In this document: positions 26,689 through 39,915 of the stretch, in pieces
Numbering within the stretch: position 1 is the first letter of the stretch
Layout: every line of letters starts with the position of its first letter
Assembly (NCBI GenBank): GCA_021613535.1
Contig: CP075495.1
Location: forward strand, 15,314,001-15,378,000
DNA from: Adineta vaga
Taxonomy: Eukaryota; Rotifera
Direction: 5' to 3'
DNA: 64,000 nt
Translations under genes and position numbers: made by a program
Notes under the pieces: model-generated
The model's input: only the letters and a program-made list of their open reading frames with translations
Database searches by the model: none
Told to the model about the DNA's origin: nothing

Positions 26689-28502
26689 TTAATACCGAAC
26701 AAATTTCTGAATACGATGATTAGCACTATCAGCGACATATAAATTAAGTTGATTGTCTAATGCTACACCATAGGCAGTATTTAGATGTGTAGCATTATCA
26801 CCGGGTATAGTAGAAACGCCAGCAATAGTTGTACCAATAGAATCGCCCGATAGAAAGAATTGAATACGATGATTTAATAAATCTGCAACGTACATATTTC
26901 CCATTGGATCAAATGTCATACTCGTCGGTGAATGAAGAAGTGTTGATGTTGAACCAACTGATCCATTTATGCTACCAGCGATTAAAGTCCAACGGTTATC
27001 ACCTATTTTCCAACGAACAATATTATTGAGATTATAATTAAGAATTATAAGACTATTTATTGATGATTCAAAATAAACACTCGTAGGAGAATATAGCTGT
27101 GAAGAATTTTGTCCTACTCCATTTCCTCCAGCAACTATTATTCCAGAAGTTGCATTTAACAAATAACGCATTATACGATGATTATAAGTATCCGCTATAT
27201 AGATTGTACCTGAATTGGAATCTCGTGCCAGACGAATGGTGAATACAGTTCATTGTTTGCATTACCGGCAAAACCTAAAAGATATAAATTTAACATTTAT
27301 TTATTAACAAAAATGAATAAATAGCTTTCATTCACTCACCAGTACCAGCAATTATTCTTCCTGATGTCGCATTATGTGCCCATAAAACAATTCTTGAAAT
27401 ACCTTGATCTGCTATATACATATTGTTATCGGAATCAAGAAGAACATTAGTAGGATAATTCAATTCACTCAAAGTTGTTCCTAAAGTGCAATTTTTATTT
27501 CCAGCAACTGTTGTACCTGATGATGCAGTTAAACCAACGCTGAATTCGATGACAAGAATAATCAGCAATGTACAAAGTATTAAGATGGTCAATTATTAAA
27601 TTAATTGGTGTGTTTAAACGATCATTGGCGGAACCTGATAGTCCAGTAATTCCAGCAACAGTTATACCACTTGAATTCCAACGTAATTTGGCTTCAGGAG
27701 CTATTTACAACAAGAATAATAATAGATTTATTATCAAGTTTAGAAATCTTACGATTTATTTTCGTCGTTGTTCGTGTCAAAAGAATCGAAGGAACAATAA
27801 TAATTGGTAACAATAGCAAAATACCGATTATCACTGATATAATTATACAGTTTCTCTTGTTTCTAGAATGTTTTACATGACAATACGTACGATTTACTAT
27901 AAAAAGAAAGTTCAATACTTTTTCTTGTTCTTTCGATCCAAACTATTGTGATGTTCTCTTGTAATACCAAGGCGACTTGGACTCGGATGAAATATCTAGA
28001 ATAACAAATCAAAATCTTATCTTCTGTCTATTCTGATAATGAACTTACTTTTGATTCTATTAATTTTGAACTATTGTTTGGTGTCACTGAACGATTATTG
28101 AATTCTGGTGAAATTCGATTCGAACTGGATCGATTTTCCTATGAAAATTGAATGATTCGTCATTAATCATCCTATAATTTTATTTACTTCTAAAACAGAA
28201 CGAGTATATTGATGAAGATCAGTTGATCTTGATTCATTCAATGATTCATTATGATAATGATGATTAGTAATAATTGGCATTGGTTGTGCATTCTTATGAG
28301 ATTTTGTTTTAACCTCGTTTGTCAAAGCAGTTTTAGGTGTCGATCGTATCGATACATGAATGATTCTAGTGGAGTGTGAGCACTATTATTGAGTTTATGT
28401 TGCTATATAAGATACAGATGAAGATAGAATTGATGTAATTGAATAACTTACTTTATGTTTTAATGATCGATGACGATGTCGATAGGTTCCCTTTTTGATC
28501 AT
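26689..28502 (-). pseudogene. single-pass membrane protein with extracellular NHL repeats, two frame breaks
   Basis: Exons on minus: 28502-28452, 28382-28188, 28138-28049, 27995-27919, 27862-27753, 27700-27341, and from 27274 to 26689. The first exons give a basic, Ser-rich cytoplasmic region of about 130 aa (MIKKGTYRHRHRS...), then one membrane span (CIIISVIIGILLLLPIIIV). About six NHL beta-propeller repeats follow, with signatures such as LYIADYSCHRIQRW, MYIADQGISRIVLW, IYIADTYNHRIMRY and LYVADSANHRIQKF. The frame is broken twice: after HRIQRW near 27537, and in exon 7 after NELYSP near 27243. No intron explains either break. The family is large in rotifers and its function is unknown. Either a recent pseudogene or indel errors. 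Confidence 0.7.
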
Positions 28503-29015
28503 AATCTCAGTAAGTTTTGAAAAGAAAATGTAATGATGATTTGTTTTAACAGAGATGTATAAATTATGCGAGAAAGAAAAACAAATCTAATTATAATTCT
28601 TCAAAATAACAACATAGAAAGATGTTTTCTGGTCGTTATAAAGGTTTCTTTGTTTTTGATCAAATAAAGAAAAATAATTAATTGTAGTTGCATTTTTTTT
28701 TCTTTTCATCAAAAAATCGATCTGAAAATGATGAAAAGTGTTTTCTAGAGCATACTGGAAGTTTGAAGCAAAAAAATACTCTCCAAAAAGTAGATGGGTC
28801 TCCATGAATTCATCCAATATTTCTCTTAGATCATTTCTCATTACGTTCGTTTGATTCATTCGATCTTAAGGGTGTGAATGTAGACCTAAATTGGTTATCT
28901 ACACTTACGCCTTCAAGATGTTTTGTTAATGAATATATTATTGTACGATAGATAAAGTCACTATGTCACAAATAAGCATTATGTACAACGTTGATCGAAC
29001 AACAATAATTTACAT
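28503..29015. other. intergenic, contains GT-rich hairpin at 28863-28919
   Basis: About 510 bases between the NHL gene start and the receptor gene end. An open minus frame of 90 codons (28859-28587) has no recognisable features and I do not accept it as a gene. At 28863-28882 and 28898-28919 two 20-nt arms (CTTAAGGGTGTGAATGTAGA and its imperfect inverse) can form a hairpin. Confidence 0.45.
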
Positions 29016-32000
29016 CTACCAGAAGCGTTTAATTGACTCTTTGAATCCTTTCATATATATCTTTGACGGCAGAACGAATACAGCAAAGATCAACGTTGAT
29101 GGAATGAATGAAATAAAATATCCAATTAGATAGAGCCATGGATTTCTAGCAGATTTCATACATCCAGATAAGAATGAAATGATTAGACGAGGAAGTGCTA
29201 ACAGAATAAGAATAAATGGTGAAATCAATAGATGTTTATGATGTTGAAATTGCTCATGTAATATTTTTTTATAAGATTGTGTTTTCTGAATATTCGAACG
29301 AGTACGAGCTGTAGCAACAATGATGACTAATGCTGAAATACAATTGATTGCAAAGGGTACAGAAAAATGAAGAATATTCAAAGCCCAATCATACATTTGT
29401 ATCGATGTTGAATATTTAACTATACACCATGTACGTTGTTCTTCTTTATCATCGATTAAATTACGGTAAATGGGATCATGAATATGTGTAGTAATGGTGA
29501 ATAATAATACAAATAGAACCATCCATTTAGCGTATTGTTTGCTCTTTACTTTATTAAAATAGATTCCTTTTAAAACATTCACCGCTCGTTCCGTAGCTAC
29601 ACAAGCACTAAGCCAATCACCAGTGCTTAGAACAAATCGAAGAAGAAAATCGATAGATATACATTGTATTCGTAAAAACCAACGGTTTTGGATCCAATTC
29701 ATTTGTGATGCAAGAAGAATCCAGAATTTAAATGTTAATATAATTATTGTAATCATAGATGTAATCGAAAATGTTAACAGATAGAATCCACAACCGACAT
29801 TACATATTGTTTCTCTTTGAAAAGTGAGAAATGAAGAAAAACTATTAACAAAGCCTAAAACGAATACTATAGTAGTAACTGCAGTAGTAATATGAACAAT
29901 GAGAGATTGTTGAATAATTCCAATGTTAGGACGAATTTGATAGCCCAAAATCGTATCTAGTGAAAAAGTCGATCCTTTAGTAGAAAATTGACATCTTGAC
30001 CCATAAAAACATTCAGGACAGACACAAATCGATGATGTTGGACACTTTGGATCATCTGTAAAGCATTGACCTCCGTTTTCACATGAATTTTGACCATGAC
30101 AATCGTTAGTAAGATTATGTTCAAATTCAAAACAATTGCTTCGTCGATTAAGATCACATAAACAGAAGTGAATATCATCATAGAAACAAACTAATTCGAG
30201 TCGTTTTTGACAAGGAATATGATAGGATTTAATACGTTTTAATAAATGTTGATTAGCAAAAGAATTATTAAATAAGTCATGAATAGATGCGCATCGAAAA
30301 GAAGGCATGATTTTTGTAGAAAGATTTACTGAAATAATTCTCTGTTCTCGAAGAATAATCAAATAATAGTTGTTGAATATTTCGACAAAAGCAATATTAA
30401 ATGCAGTTGATATGTAGAATAAAAGTGAATTCTGATCAAATGCAATGTGTTTCATTAAACTTCTTCGAATGGGTTCTACATCTTTTTCAATTGTAATAAA
30501 ATGAACGAGTAATGATTGTGGAATCGTAAGTGTTTTATGAAACGATATATCGATTCGAGTCTGTCGATATTGACATCGATCTCCATAATATTCTTCGGAA
30601 CAAATACATGTGGATTTATTTAGGTATTTATCTATATAACGTTCATCAGTAGGTACACATTGACCACTGTTAGTACATGATTGACTATGACATGAAGAAT
30701 GATGAAGATAACATCGAGGACCAAAATGATTGAGAGAACATATACAAATGAAATTATTGATACATAATGAATGAGATGCACATTTACATGTATATTTAGT
30801 AGAACATTGATTTCCTGACCAACCATGTTCACATTGACAGAAAGTTAAACTTTGATTATTGACATAATGAAAACGACGACCATGAAAACATGATTTTGCA
30901 TGATTTTTTAAAGGTTCAACAGCTGATATAGGAATGATAAGTAGTAAAGATAAACGATGTACAGGTAGAAATGAAAATTGAAGTGGAAAGATCCAACTAG
31001 CTCGATAAGTCAATGTCAATTTATTATATGCATCAATCCGCACTGAATAAGTTTTTGATATATTTTTTGGTCGAGTTGAATAGAGTAAATATATATTAAA
31101 TTTAGTGTCACAATCTCGAACAGCTAAATATTCAATATAATCATGTGATTCTATATTTTCTTCATCGTCGATCAATGTAATTAGAAAAGTGAATAAAGTG
31201 CGCCAATCTGATGTTACTCGTATTTGAAATGTGAGACTAACACGTTGATTTTGATATTGACACATATCCCCGTAGTAACTGGGTGAACAAAGACAAACTA
31301 ATTCATCAGTCTCATTATCAACTCGAACATGCATCAGTAGACCTCGATTACATCGCCATTCGTTATCATATTGCATGTCATCAATTTCATTGTTACTATT
31401 TATCACCTGAGTTTTATTCTCAGATAACGATACAAGTGTAATATTTTCAGTCATAAGTTGTAGTGGATATATTGGCATATCACGTAGAGTAAAATAGATC
31501 TTTCGTGGTAATATCATATCACAAAACGAACGAGTTAAGAAACTTTCAATTCCCGTTTGAGGCAATAAATTGTGTTCACAATATCCGTAGGAATTAAAAG
31601 ATTGTTCACTCGTACAGGATGATTCATCGTCGCCAGATGGACAATTTTTTTCTCCATTACATAGATAAATACTACTAATACATGTTTTATCGTTCTGACA
31701 GTAATAATTTTTCCCAGCCCTAGTCAGATAAACTGATTGACAATAATTACGTTCATCTGTTGCACCAAGACAATCGATAATATCATCATTAACTTGTGAA
31801 ATTGGCAAACACGATACTCTAGATGTATCGTTCAGAAAAATGCAACTTTGATGTAAATCAGGACAAATCCAAGGTAAACAATTAAATTCATCAGCTCCAT
31901 CTTCACACGACCAATATCCATCGCATCTAGTATACGTATTATTACATTGCCAATGTATACATTCTGTTTCGTCTGTCTCATTCTGTCCATCAATTAATAT

Positions 32001-33864
32001 AGGCAACAATTCTTCAATTCCATCACATATCTTTTGAAAATAAATGTGAGTTTTTAAAGACATATTCTGTTTTCTATATTCATCCTCACCATATGGGCAA
32101 TCTTTCTTTCCGTCTTGAATGTTCAATGGTGCGACACACATTGTGCTGTTATTTACTGAACAACTGAAACGATAATTAGCATATCTGAGTGAGCAGCTCT
32201 GATTAAATGTTTCATCGTCATGCAATGGACAGTCTTGAATACCATCAACAAGACGATGTTTCGATATAAATTTTGTAGAATTTTCACAATGATACATCGT
32301 GGTGTAATTAATATAATATGTTTCATTTGACATAACTAAACATACACGAAATCGGTCTTTCACATAACTGACGAGCGTATCCCAAAATTCATCCGAATCT
32401 ATTTCATCTAGTCCTAACACATTAAAATGTTGACAAGCCGAACCATTTATATATATTGCATCTGTAAGAAAGTCTTCACAAAGTTCTTCATTATAACAAA
32501 CGTAAACTGGTAGAGGAAGATCATCAGGATCGGATTGATTTCCGTCATTCATAAAGAGAAAGCGTACATGTCCAAATAAGATCGGATTTGAAGGAAATTG
32601 ATACAATGAAGGACATTTGTCTTTTACACAATCACCTAACATACAATAATCATCACACCATTCACGAATACGATCATGAAGTCTCATTAGACAAGCCATG
32701 GCACGTGCACAATCATTCTCAATCAAAAGATTATCACGACCATTTTTGCACATTGACCATATACTTATTTCACGCATACATGTACCATCACCACACGTAA
32801 ATTCTTCTTCTCCTGGTCGACATGCATGTTCTTCACATCGCATAGAAGGATCATCAGAACAATATTTCGGATAATCAAAATATGAAGGTTCATCAGTTCG
32901 ATCTAAACAATCTGGATTGATTAAACCATCATGAAAAAATTCTTTTGGAATACATTGACCATTGTAACATCGATATTCATTTTCATTACATTCGTTTATT
33001 TCAAGTTGCCAACAATTTAACTCATCCGACGCATCTAAACAGTCGATTTTTCTATCACAAATTTCACGCCAGTCCAAACACAGATATGATGTTTGACAAT
33101 TAAGATGTGTGTAACATGTTACTCTTGATGTCTCCATAAGATTATCTTTAGATTTCAACATGCGAACGACCAATTCAGCAAATGATCTATCGTTATCTAG
33201 ATCAAATGCAAAGCGACAGAGAGGACCAAACCATGGTGGTGTACAATTATAGAATTGTACTTCGTTATCAAACAATGATAATGACGAATTTGATTGATTA
33301 TTCAAAAAGATTTCGTAATGTTCAGCTAGATCAATAGAAGCTGACCAAGAAAGTAACGTTTGGCTGCTAATATTTTTCTCTTCTAATTGAGCAAAAGTAA
33401 ACGAAGAATCCATTGTATTGGTAAAATTGGAGTATTCAAAAGTAAAAATATCATCCGATGGTCGGAAGCAGTATGGAATTACTTGATGTCCTATTGTCCA
33501 TTTAAGAAAAGAAAAAGCACATAAATAGTTTTGAATAACCTTTTAGTATATCGATATAACGAGATGATGAAGTTTATATGAAAAGTTTTCTTTATAAACT
33601 TCAACACATCATCATCAATCCTCTGTAGAACAATTTTTTTAAGCAGTTATTTAAAAAAAAATATTCACCTGTCTTTCTTTTTGAAATGGGCCCTAAAACA
33701 TATAATTGTTCATGAATATCATAATCCTCAGTATCGTTGGGTACATAATATAAAAGACAATATCCATTTTGAAGATGATTAGTATTGTACATATTAAACA
33801 GAAGATGGGACAATACATGAGTTTGGCAAATAATAAATATATAGAATAGTAACATATTGAACAT
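29016..33864 (-). CDS. LDLa/EGF-containing seven-transmembrane receptor, rotifer-type
   Basis: Exon 1 (33864-33669) encodes a signal peptide (MFNMLLFYIFIICQTHVLS). It joins at 33490 through a 178-nt intron to a single large exon ending at 29016, total about 1,556 aa. The ectodomain holds about eight LDL-receptor class A modules (for example CNGEKNCPSGDDESSC and CEDGADEFNC) and four or five EGF-like modules (CLCSPSYYGDMCQY, CQCEHGWSGNQC, CICSEEYYGDRCQY, CVCPECFYGSRCQF). The C-terminal 300 aa have seven hydrophobic spans. LSTGDWLSACVATERAVNV at the TM3 end resembles the E/DR-Y region of rhodopsin-like GPCRs in variant form. A role in ligand-binding adhesion or signalling is inferred. The first in-frame ATG in the large exon (33413) is internal, since the upstream exon supplies the signal peptide. 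No lesions were found. Confidence 0.85.
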
Positions 33865-35046
33865 GGAATTATTTTAACAAAGAACAAATACATTCATGAT
33901 ACATGGTAGAGTTAAAAGCCATTTGGAATATAGAACATGATTTTACTTACCTATATAACTTCTTCACTACAAATATGAATTCAGATAATAATCACGTTCA
34001 ATAAAGTCAAATATATAGAATATTTTTATCGGTTTCATATATCACATCAGTTATTAATTGTATTAGAGAAAAGTATTGACAAACGAAGAATACTTTGATG
34101 CAGAAGAAGTATCTCGAGGGTGTGGGTGTGGGTGAAATTTCACCCAGGTAGTTATGTGATAGCTAAGGACACCAGACTGTCTGTGACACTTCCGTATGTA
34201 ATGGGACAAGTCGAGAGGGACGGGGAAGAGACGGAAGTTGGTTGAAATTTAATCCAATTTCGAGCAGCTCATTTGATCGATCTTTTGAGTGTTCATCTAT
34301 TACTACGCTTCCATTCTGATATGAGTGTGTTGCATGGAAGTAAGGGTGATTTAGAAATAAGATACTCATCTTCACAAAATGTGCGTTGGACTTTTGTGCT
34401 TTATCGTGGACGTGTGTGCATTCGCGATAGATGAAACTTTAATTCGAAGTCCAAGGCTTTTCAGGTCGGAATTGAAATGGATGGATTTGGAATGCTACAT
34501 AGTATAATTTGTTCTATTTTAGATATACGTGACGGGATAGTTGTGGTATAGATGAAAATTTTCAAGGACAACGCTCTGTGCGTCCTCTGTCGTTTTGTGA
34601 CATATGAAGTTTTCAATCTGGAAGGTTCTGAACCAACATCGGGTACCTCCGCTAGTAGTTTATATTTTAACATCTCGCACTTTTTTGTGATGCATTAATC
34701 CAAATAATTTCTTCGCTTTTAGCATAAATGCATTGTTTTCGATGTATATTACCTTCATAATCTTCATTAGCAAACTTATTTAATATTTTCCTGTTTTTTC
34801 CCAGACTTTTATTTTGATTAAACAAAAATAAATTTGATATATGATAATATTTCATTCAAAATACATTTGTGTCGCTCGAATAATGAAAGTCATTCCAGTT
34901 TATTCGTTCGATAATTTGATAAAAGAAGAATGATAAAGAAAATTGTCATTTGTCAGTTTTCTTTTTTCACATAATATGCTTATCTATTTTCATTCTCAAT
35001 CTTAGTATAGAAAGCATTTTTATATTCTATTTTCAAGGTATTTAAT
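33865..35046. other. divergent intergenic region with telomere-like repeat and palindrome
   Basis: About 1.2 kb between divergent receptor and transporter genes. At 34116-34150 there is a GAGGGTGTGGGTGTGGGTG tract followed immediately by a GGGTGAAATTTCACCC palindrome. The segment 34150-34680 is richer in G+C than its surroundings and has open minus frames (34375-34163, 34673-34461) without any family signature. I take it as derived from a repeat or an old insertion, not as genes. Confidence 0.4.
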
Positions 35047-37341
35047 ATGAAATTCGATGATTTTTTATGTACAATTAATGATTTTGGTCGTTATCAAAAA
35101 TTAAGTTTATTCTTCATAGGTCTTACATATTCCATTACACCAAGTAAATTTCTTTTTCCTAATCACATTGACTTTTTTCAATATATGTTTCTATTTTTAT
35201 TCAGTTGTTGTTTATACTTGGTCATTTGCTGCTGCCACACCTTCATTTCGTTGTAAATTAGATGAAAATGATGAAATTTATTCGAAAAATCTTTTTAATT
35301 CAAATCAACCCGATGAAATTTATTGTAAAACAAATATGAAAATATCTCTTAAAGAATGTCAACGATGTTATATAAAAATAGAAAATCAAACAAAATCATG
35401 TCATAAATTTATTTTTGATCAAAAATATTATGATTATACACTTGTTGAAGAAGTAAACATTTAATATCATAGAAAATACTAATCTTTCTATTTATTTTTC
35501 AGTGGTCAATGATTTGTGATCGAACGGTATTTCGTTCAACAGTACAAAATATCTTTTTCGTAGGTTATATGATTGGATCGATTTTCTTTGGAATTATGGC
35601 TGATAAGTAAAAGTTTTCTTCTTGAAAATAAATTAAATTGCTAGAAATTCTATGATTAAGATATGGTCGTCGTCCAATTATTAGTATTTGTCTTGTATTA
35701 ACAGCAACTGCTGGATTTATTTGCACATTTTTCCCACAAAAAGCAATTTTTGGATTTTGGCCAAGTTATTTAGCATATACTTTTGGTCGATTTATTTTAG
35801 CTTGTGCAACTCGAGGTGTTGGAATTGCTGGTTTTGTTTTAGGTAAATTAGATCGGATTTTAATTGAAAAGATATAATTTTATTTTGTTCTTAGCAACTG
35901 AACTTGTTGGACCAAAAAAGAAATTTCTTGTTGGTACAACTCTTCATTTATGTTTTGGATTTGGTCAATTAATTTTAAGTTGTTTTGCTTATTTTATTCG
36001 TCAATGGAGATATTTAACATTTGCTTTATCAATATTTACAATTCCATTTATATTTCTTCATTTGTAAAATATTCATTTGTTTTTTTCATTTATAGAAAAC
36101 AATGTTAATTCATTTTATAGTATTTTACCAGAATCAGTTAGATGGATGATTAGTAAACATCAATATAAACAAGCTGAATTATTACTTAGAAAAATTGCTA
36201 AAATAAATCAAAAACCATTTGATGAAGATGCTTGTCAACGAATGATTCATGATTTAGAAAAAGTATGTTTATAGTTTTTTAGATTTAAAATATGTTTTGT
36301 TTAAAATTGTGAATAGAATTCAAATGATCCAAAAGAACAAATTGGAATATTAGCATTATTTCAATCAAAAATTATGTTAATTATAACTTTGAATTTATTT
36401 TTTCAATGGTTTGTTCAAAATTTAGCTTATTATGGTGTTTCACAAAGTACTGGTTCATGGGGTTTTGATCCATATTGTAAAATAGAAATTAGTTTTTCAA
36501 AAAAAATCTTTGATAATAATTATTTGAAATTTTTTAGTATCATTTACAATCTCGGCTTGTGTAGAAATTCTTGCTTATATTGGACTTTATTTTGTTTTAA
36601 ATCGTATTGGACGAAAATTACCATATTTAATAGCAATCATTTGTTTTGTTTTTATTTCTTTATTGAATATTTTGATACAAAATAATCAATGTAAATTTAA
36701 TATGTTTATTATTATTAGTGAAAATGAGTTTTTTTTGTGTTTGTGTGTTTAGATCAACGAATTTTAACATTTATAATGAATATTTTATCAAAATTTCTTG
36801 TTTCTGTTAGTTATGGAACGATTTATATTTATTCAAATGAATTATTTCCAACTCGAGTACGAAGTACAGGAATGGGTTTATGTTCAATGTCAGCACGTAT
36901 GAAGAATTATCTTTTCAAAACTTCAATTATATATATCTATTCCTCACCTTTCAGGTATTGGAGCAATTGTAGCAACAACAAGTAATGATATGTTGGTATG
37001 TATCAATTATTTAAAATCTAAGTTTAATCTTTTAAATATATTTCTAGACGCGTGTTTGGATAAATTTTCCAACAGTTTTATTTGGTACATTATCATTAAT
37101 TGCTGCTCTTGTTGTTCTTATATTACCTGAAACATTAAATAAACCATTACCACAAACAATTGAAGATACAGAACAAATGGGTTTACTTTGGTATGTATTG
37201 ACAAAGAAAAGATTTTTTTTTATTGAACAAAATTTCAATTTTAGTATTCGTACTCGTCATTATGCACAAACAAATCATAAAATTGAACCATCTTTTGAAT
37301 CAACAAACGAAGAAAATCTATTAAAAGAAGATTTAATATGA
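35047..37341 (+). CDS. SLC22-family organic cation/anion transporter, multi-exon
   Basis: Major facilitator of the organic ion transporter family, predicted in the plasma membrane. It starts MKFDDFLCTINDFGRYQK, the standard SLC22 N-terminus. It then has an extracellular Cys-containing loop (PSFRCKL ... CQRCYIKIENQTKSCHKF), WSMICDRTVFRSTVQNIFFVGY, YGRRPIIS (after TM2), ILPESVRWMI (the PESxRWL motif), LNRIGRKLPY, SNELFPTRVRSTGMG (TM10-11 motif) and LPETLNKPLPQTIED at the end. About eleven exons are joined by short GT-AG introns, for example TCACCA-A|gtaaat into TTGTTG at 35203, and GAAGAA|gtaaac. The last exon ends at TGA 37339-37341. No frameshift was found when joining exons. It is shorter than vertebrate members because of short loops. 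Confidence 0.85.
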
Positions 37342-37439
37342 TTTTAGTTTTGAGTTTGTTTTTTCAATAGATGATTATCAATTTGTTCAACTAATAAATT
37401 GTCCATTGAACTTTGATTAATAATTTCAAAGTAAAGTAT

Positions 37440-38452
37440 CGAATCATTTGATTCAGACTAAGACTTTCTTCATATCTTCCACTCGTGTGGAAATTTGTCG
37501 AATATTATCAATACCATCAGCTATATTTGTTATAGTTTCTGCAGTACCAACTATTTTGACTTCTCTCAATGTTTTGATTGTTTGAACCAAATAATTTAAT
37601 GAAGAATTAAGACATAGAAGATCCATTATATATTTTAGAAAATAAATACTATGGAACATCGAAATCAACTCTTATTTTTGTTGCTAAAGCTGATCCGTAG
37701 CATATGGAAAAGTTTCACCAATAATCTACGCTATGCGCCCATAAAAAAGACAAGTACTGCTTTCCATCACGATCATTTTAGTTCAATTGATTAACTAATT
37801 GTTTTGTTTTTAATGGTAAAGTATCCATTGTATATAAAAATTCTCCACGCATTTTCTTATCTCTTTCTTCTTGTAATTCCCATTCGGTTCTTTTACGTAA
37901 ATCTCAAACAAAAATTTCTCATCCCTTCTTTCTTCAATTTCAATTAAATTAATCTGTTCATCGAAGAAATTTGTTGAATATTATTGAGAAAACTTCTGGA
38001 TCGTCATTGGATTGTTGACGTGCAAGACGAAAATTGTTATTGATGATCGCGAGAGAAAGATACTAAGACAAATGAAAACAACAATCAGAACAAATAAAGT
38101 CAATGTAAATGGACTAAAAAATGAATCTGTTCGAGATAATTGATTTGAATCAAATTTAACTAAAATCGTTTCAAATAACATTCGACAAATTTGAAAGAAA
38201 CAAACTTTTAGTTGATGAAAGGATTTTCGAAGATGTTGAAGTTGAAATGATACATTTTCATTTTCATTGGAATAAACAACGACCGAAACAAGTGTGACAA
38301 AGGAAATATAAAGAAAAATTTCTCGAATAATTGACAAGATTTGTAATTCACGGAGACGAATTTGACGAGCACAAGCGATTTCATTTAGAGTTAAACGATT
38401 TGGACGAATAGTTGAAACTTCATTTGATAAATGAAGATATTTTTCATCTTTA
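37440..38452 (-). pseudogene. polycystin-like channel remnant
   Basis: On minus from about 38452 the sequence reads STIRPNRLTLNEIACARQ, then IRLRELQILSIIREIFLYIS and TLVSVVVYSNENENVSFQ. This matches the pattern before and within the membrane segment of polycystin (PKD)-type proteins as found in invertebrates: a basic linker, then an IIREIFxYxSF span, then SNENxNxxxxxxHLRK. After QLQHLRKSFHQLK the large outer loop expected in the family is absent, and a different hydrophobic stretch (FTLTLFVLIVVFICLSIFL) follows. Downstream pieces in other frames (LRKRTEWELQEERDKKMRGE at about 37.9-37.8 kb, coiled-coil-like sequence at 37668-37453) could be the C-terminal coiled coil. I read it as an internally deleted pseudogene; the assignment of the downstream pieces is weak. 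Confidence 0.45.
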
Positions 38453-39915
38453 TTGAGTATTAAGTGGATTTATGGTGAGATTTTGCCAACGAAATGCATT
38501 TATCATTTGACATTTTACTAAGAAGGAATTCAATTATTCGATATGAATATCAAGTAAATTGAATTGATCAACTGCAACGGCATAATTAAATAAATGTTCG
38601 ACTTTCATATATTTTATCATTGGCAAACACTGAAATAATTGAATTATTACTTCCAACTTACAATTAATAATACATAACGATTGAATTAACATTTGTTCAT
38701 ACATATAAAATATATGTTGGTGAAATTGTGAACAAGAAATACGTATAATGAAATATCTCGAATAAGTTTAGAAAAACGACAATCTAATTGATCGAATGAA
38801 TAAACAAAATCTAGTGCATTATAAGATATTCAAAGAATTTTATCAAAATTTTATTTGGAATGAGAATTGAGTGACCATTGTCGTATATGATTTGTATATA
38901 CATGTTTTATCAAAGAGTATGTCCGCTGACGACACTGAAATATTTAGCATACTGAGTTTTTCTCGACAATAGCGTATAGGAAATTGAATATTTGAACGTT
39001 GATGTTCCCACAATAAAATAGTTTGTTAGCTGAGCTTGATGATATTCAATTTATGATATATTAAAAAAAAAGAAGAAGAATGTTTGAAATAAATATCGAC
39101 ATAAACTTACCTTTTGTTATTAGGAAAATGAAGTTCATCAAGATGAGTATTTATTTATCGAAATTTACTTTACACCATAAAAAATATGGAAATATTCAAT
39201 GAGAATAGCACATTTAAGAATATTATTGAACAAATATTTGTTAAGATAAAATCACTATTTTATTAAAACTTCTCGTTCGACTATATTCTAACATCATTTC
39301 TATAAAGTAACCAACAGATTTCGTCGAAGAAATAATTATGTCTTACCCATATGACTTTTCCACATGATAGAGTGCTTTTTATATTTTATCGCATCATATC
39401 AAATCACTATGCTTTCCTTGCTTTTATGCTCATAATAGATCGCTACTGAGAGATCTTTCAATGAAATCTATAGAATTAACAGAGATGTGAGCGTGAGATG
39501 ATGATTCCATTAGGGAAGTCCTACTATTGTTATGATGTCCTTTGATTTCTATCGAAGTTTGCGTCACATAAAGATCTGAATGAACTTACAGTTTTTTGCA
39601 TAATAATAAATTTCTATGGTCCATCTAATAGACTTTACAAATGATCATCCACATCCACACTCTCAAGATGATGGGGTTGTTATAGTATAAGTTTGTATAT
39701 TGATTCTAGTAAAAATAAGACAAAGAAAAAGAATTCTTTATCTTCGTAAAGATTGAATTTAAAGTGGTACGATTTCTTGAGCTCCTTGAATTCCGTGAAA
39801 ATTGGTCTTGTTTCTATTTCTAAGTATCTTGCTAGCTGTTAAATAGAGATTTCAGGGAATCCAGACACTACTGGTCTCAATTATTTAACAAAATATTTCT
39901 GACAAAAAAACTTAT
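38453..39915. other. non-coding stretch between polycystin remnant and F-box pseudogene
   Basis: About 1.45 kb with no sustained frame. Some of 38500-39100 may be further decayed polycystin sequence, but I cannot align it by eye. A GT-rich motif (minus strand TCTTGAGAGTGTGGATGTGG) lies at 39643-39664, and a related GATGTGAGCGTGAGATG at about 39485. Confidence 0.35.

Noticed and set aside
28587-28859. 90-codon minus-strand open frame beginning MNQTNVMRNDL
   Set aside because: It starts right beside a hairpin and has no domain, signal peptide or neighbour logic. Its composition is what AT-rich non-coding DNA gives by chance.
34163-34673. Two minus-strand open frames in the GC-richer patch
   Set aside because: They lack any protein signature and sit in a segment that looks repeat-derived. 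Neither has supporting splice sites.
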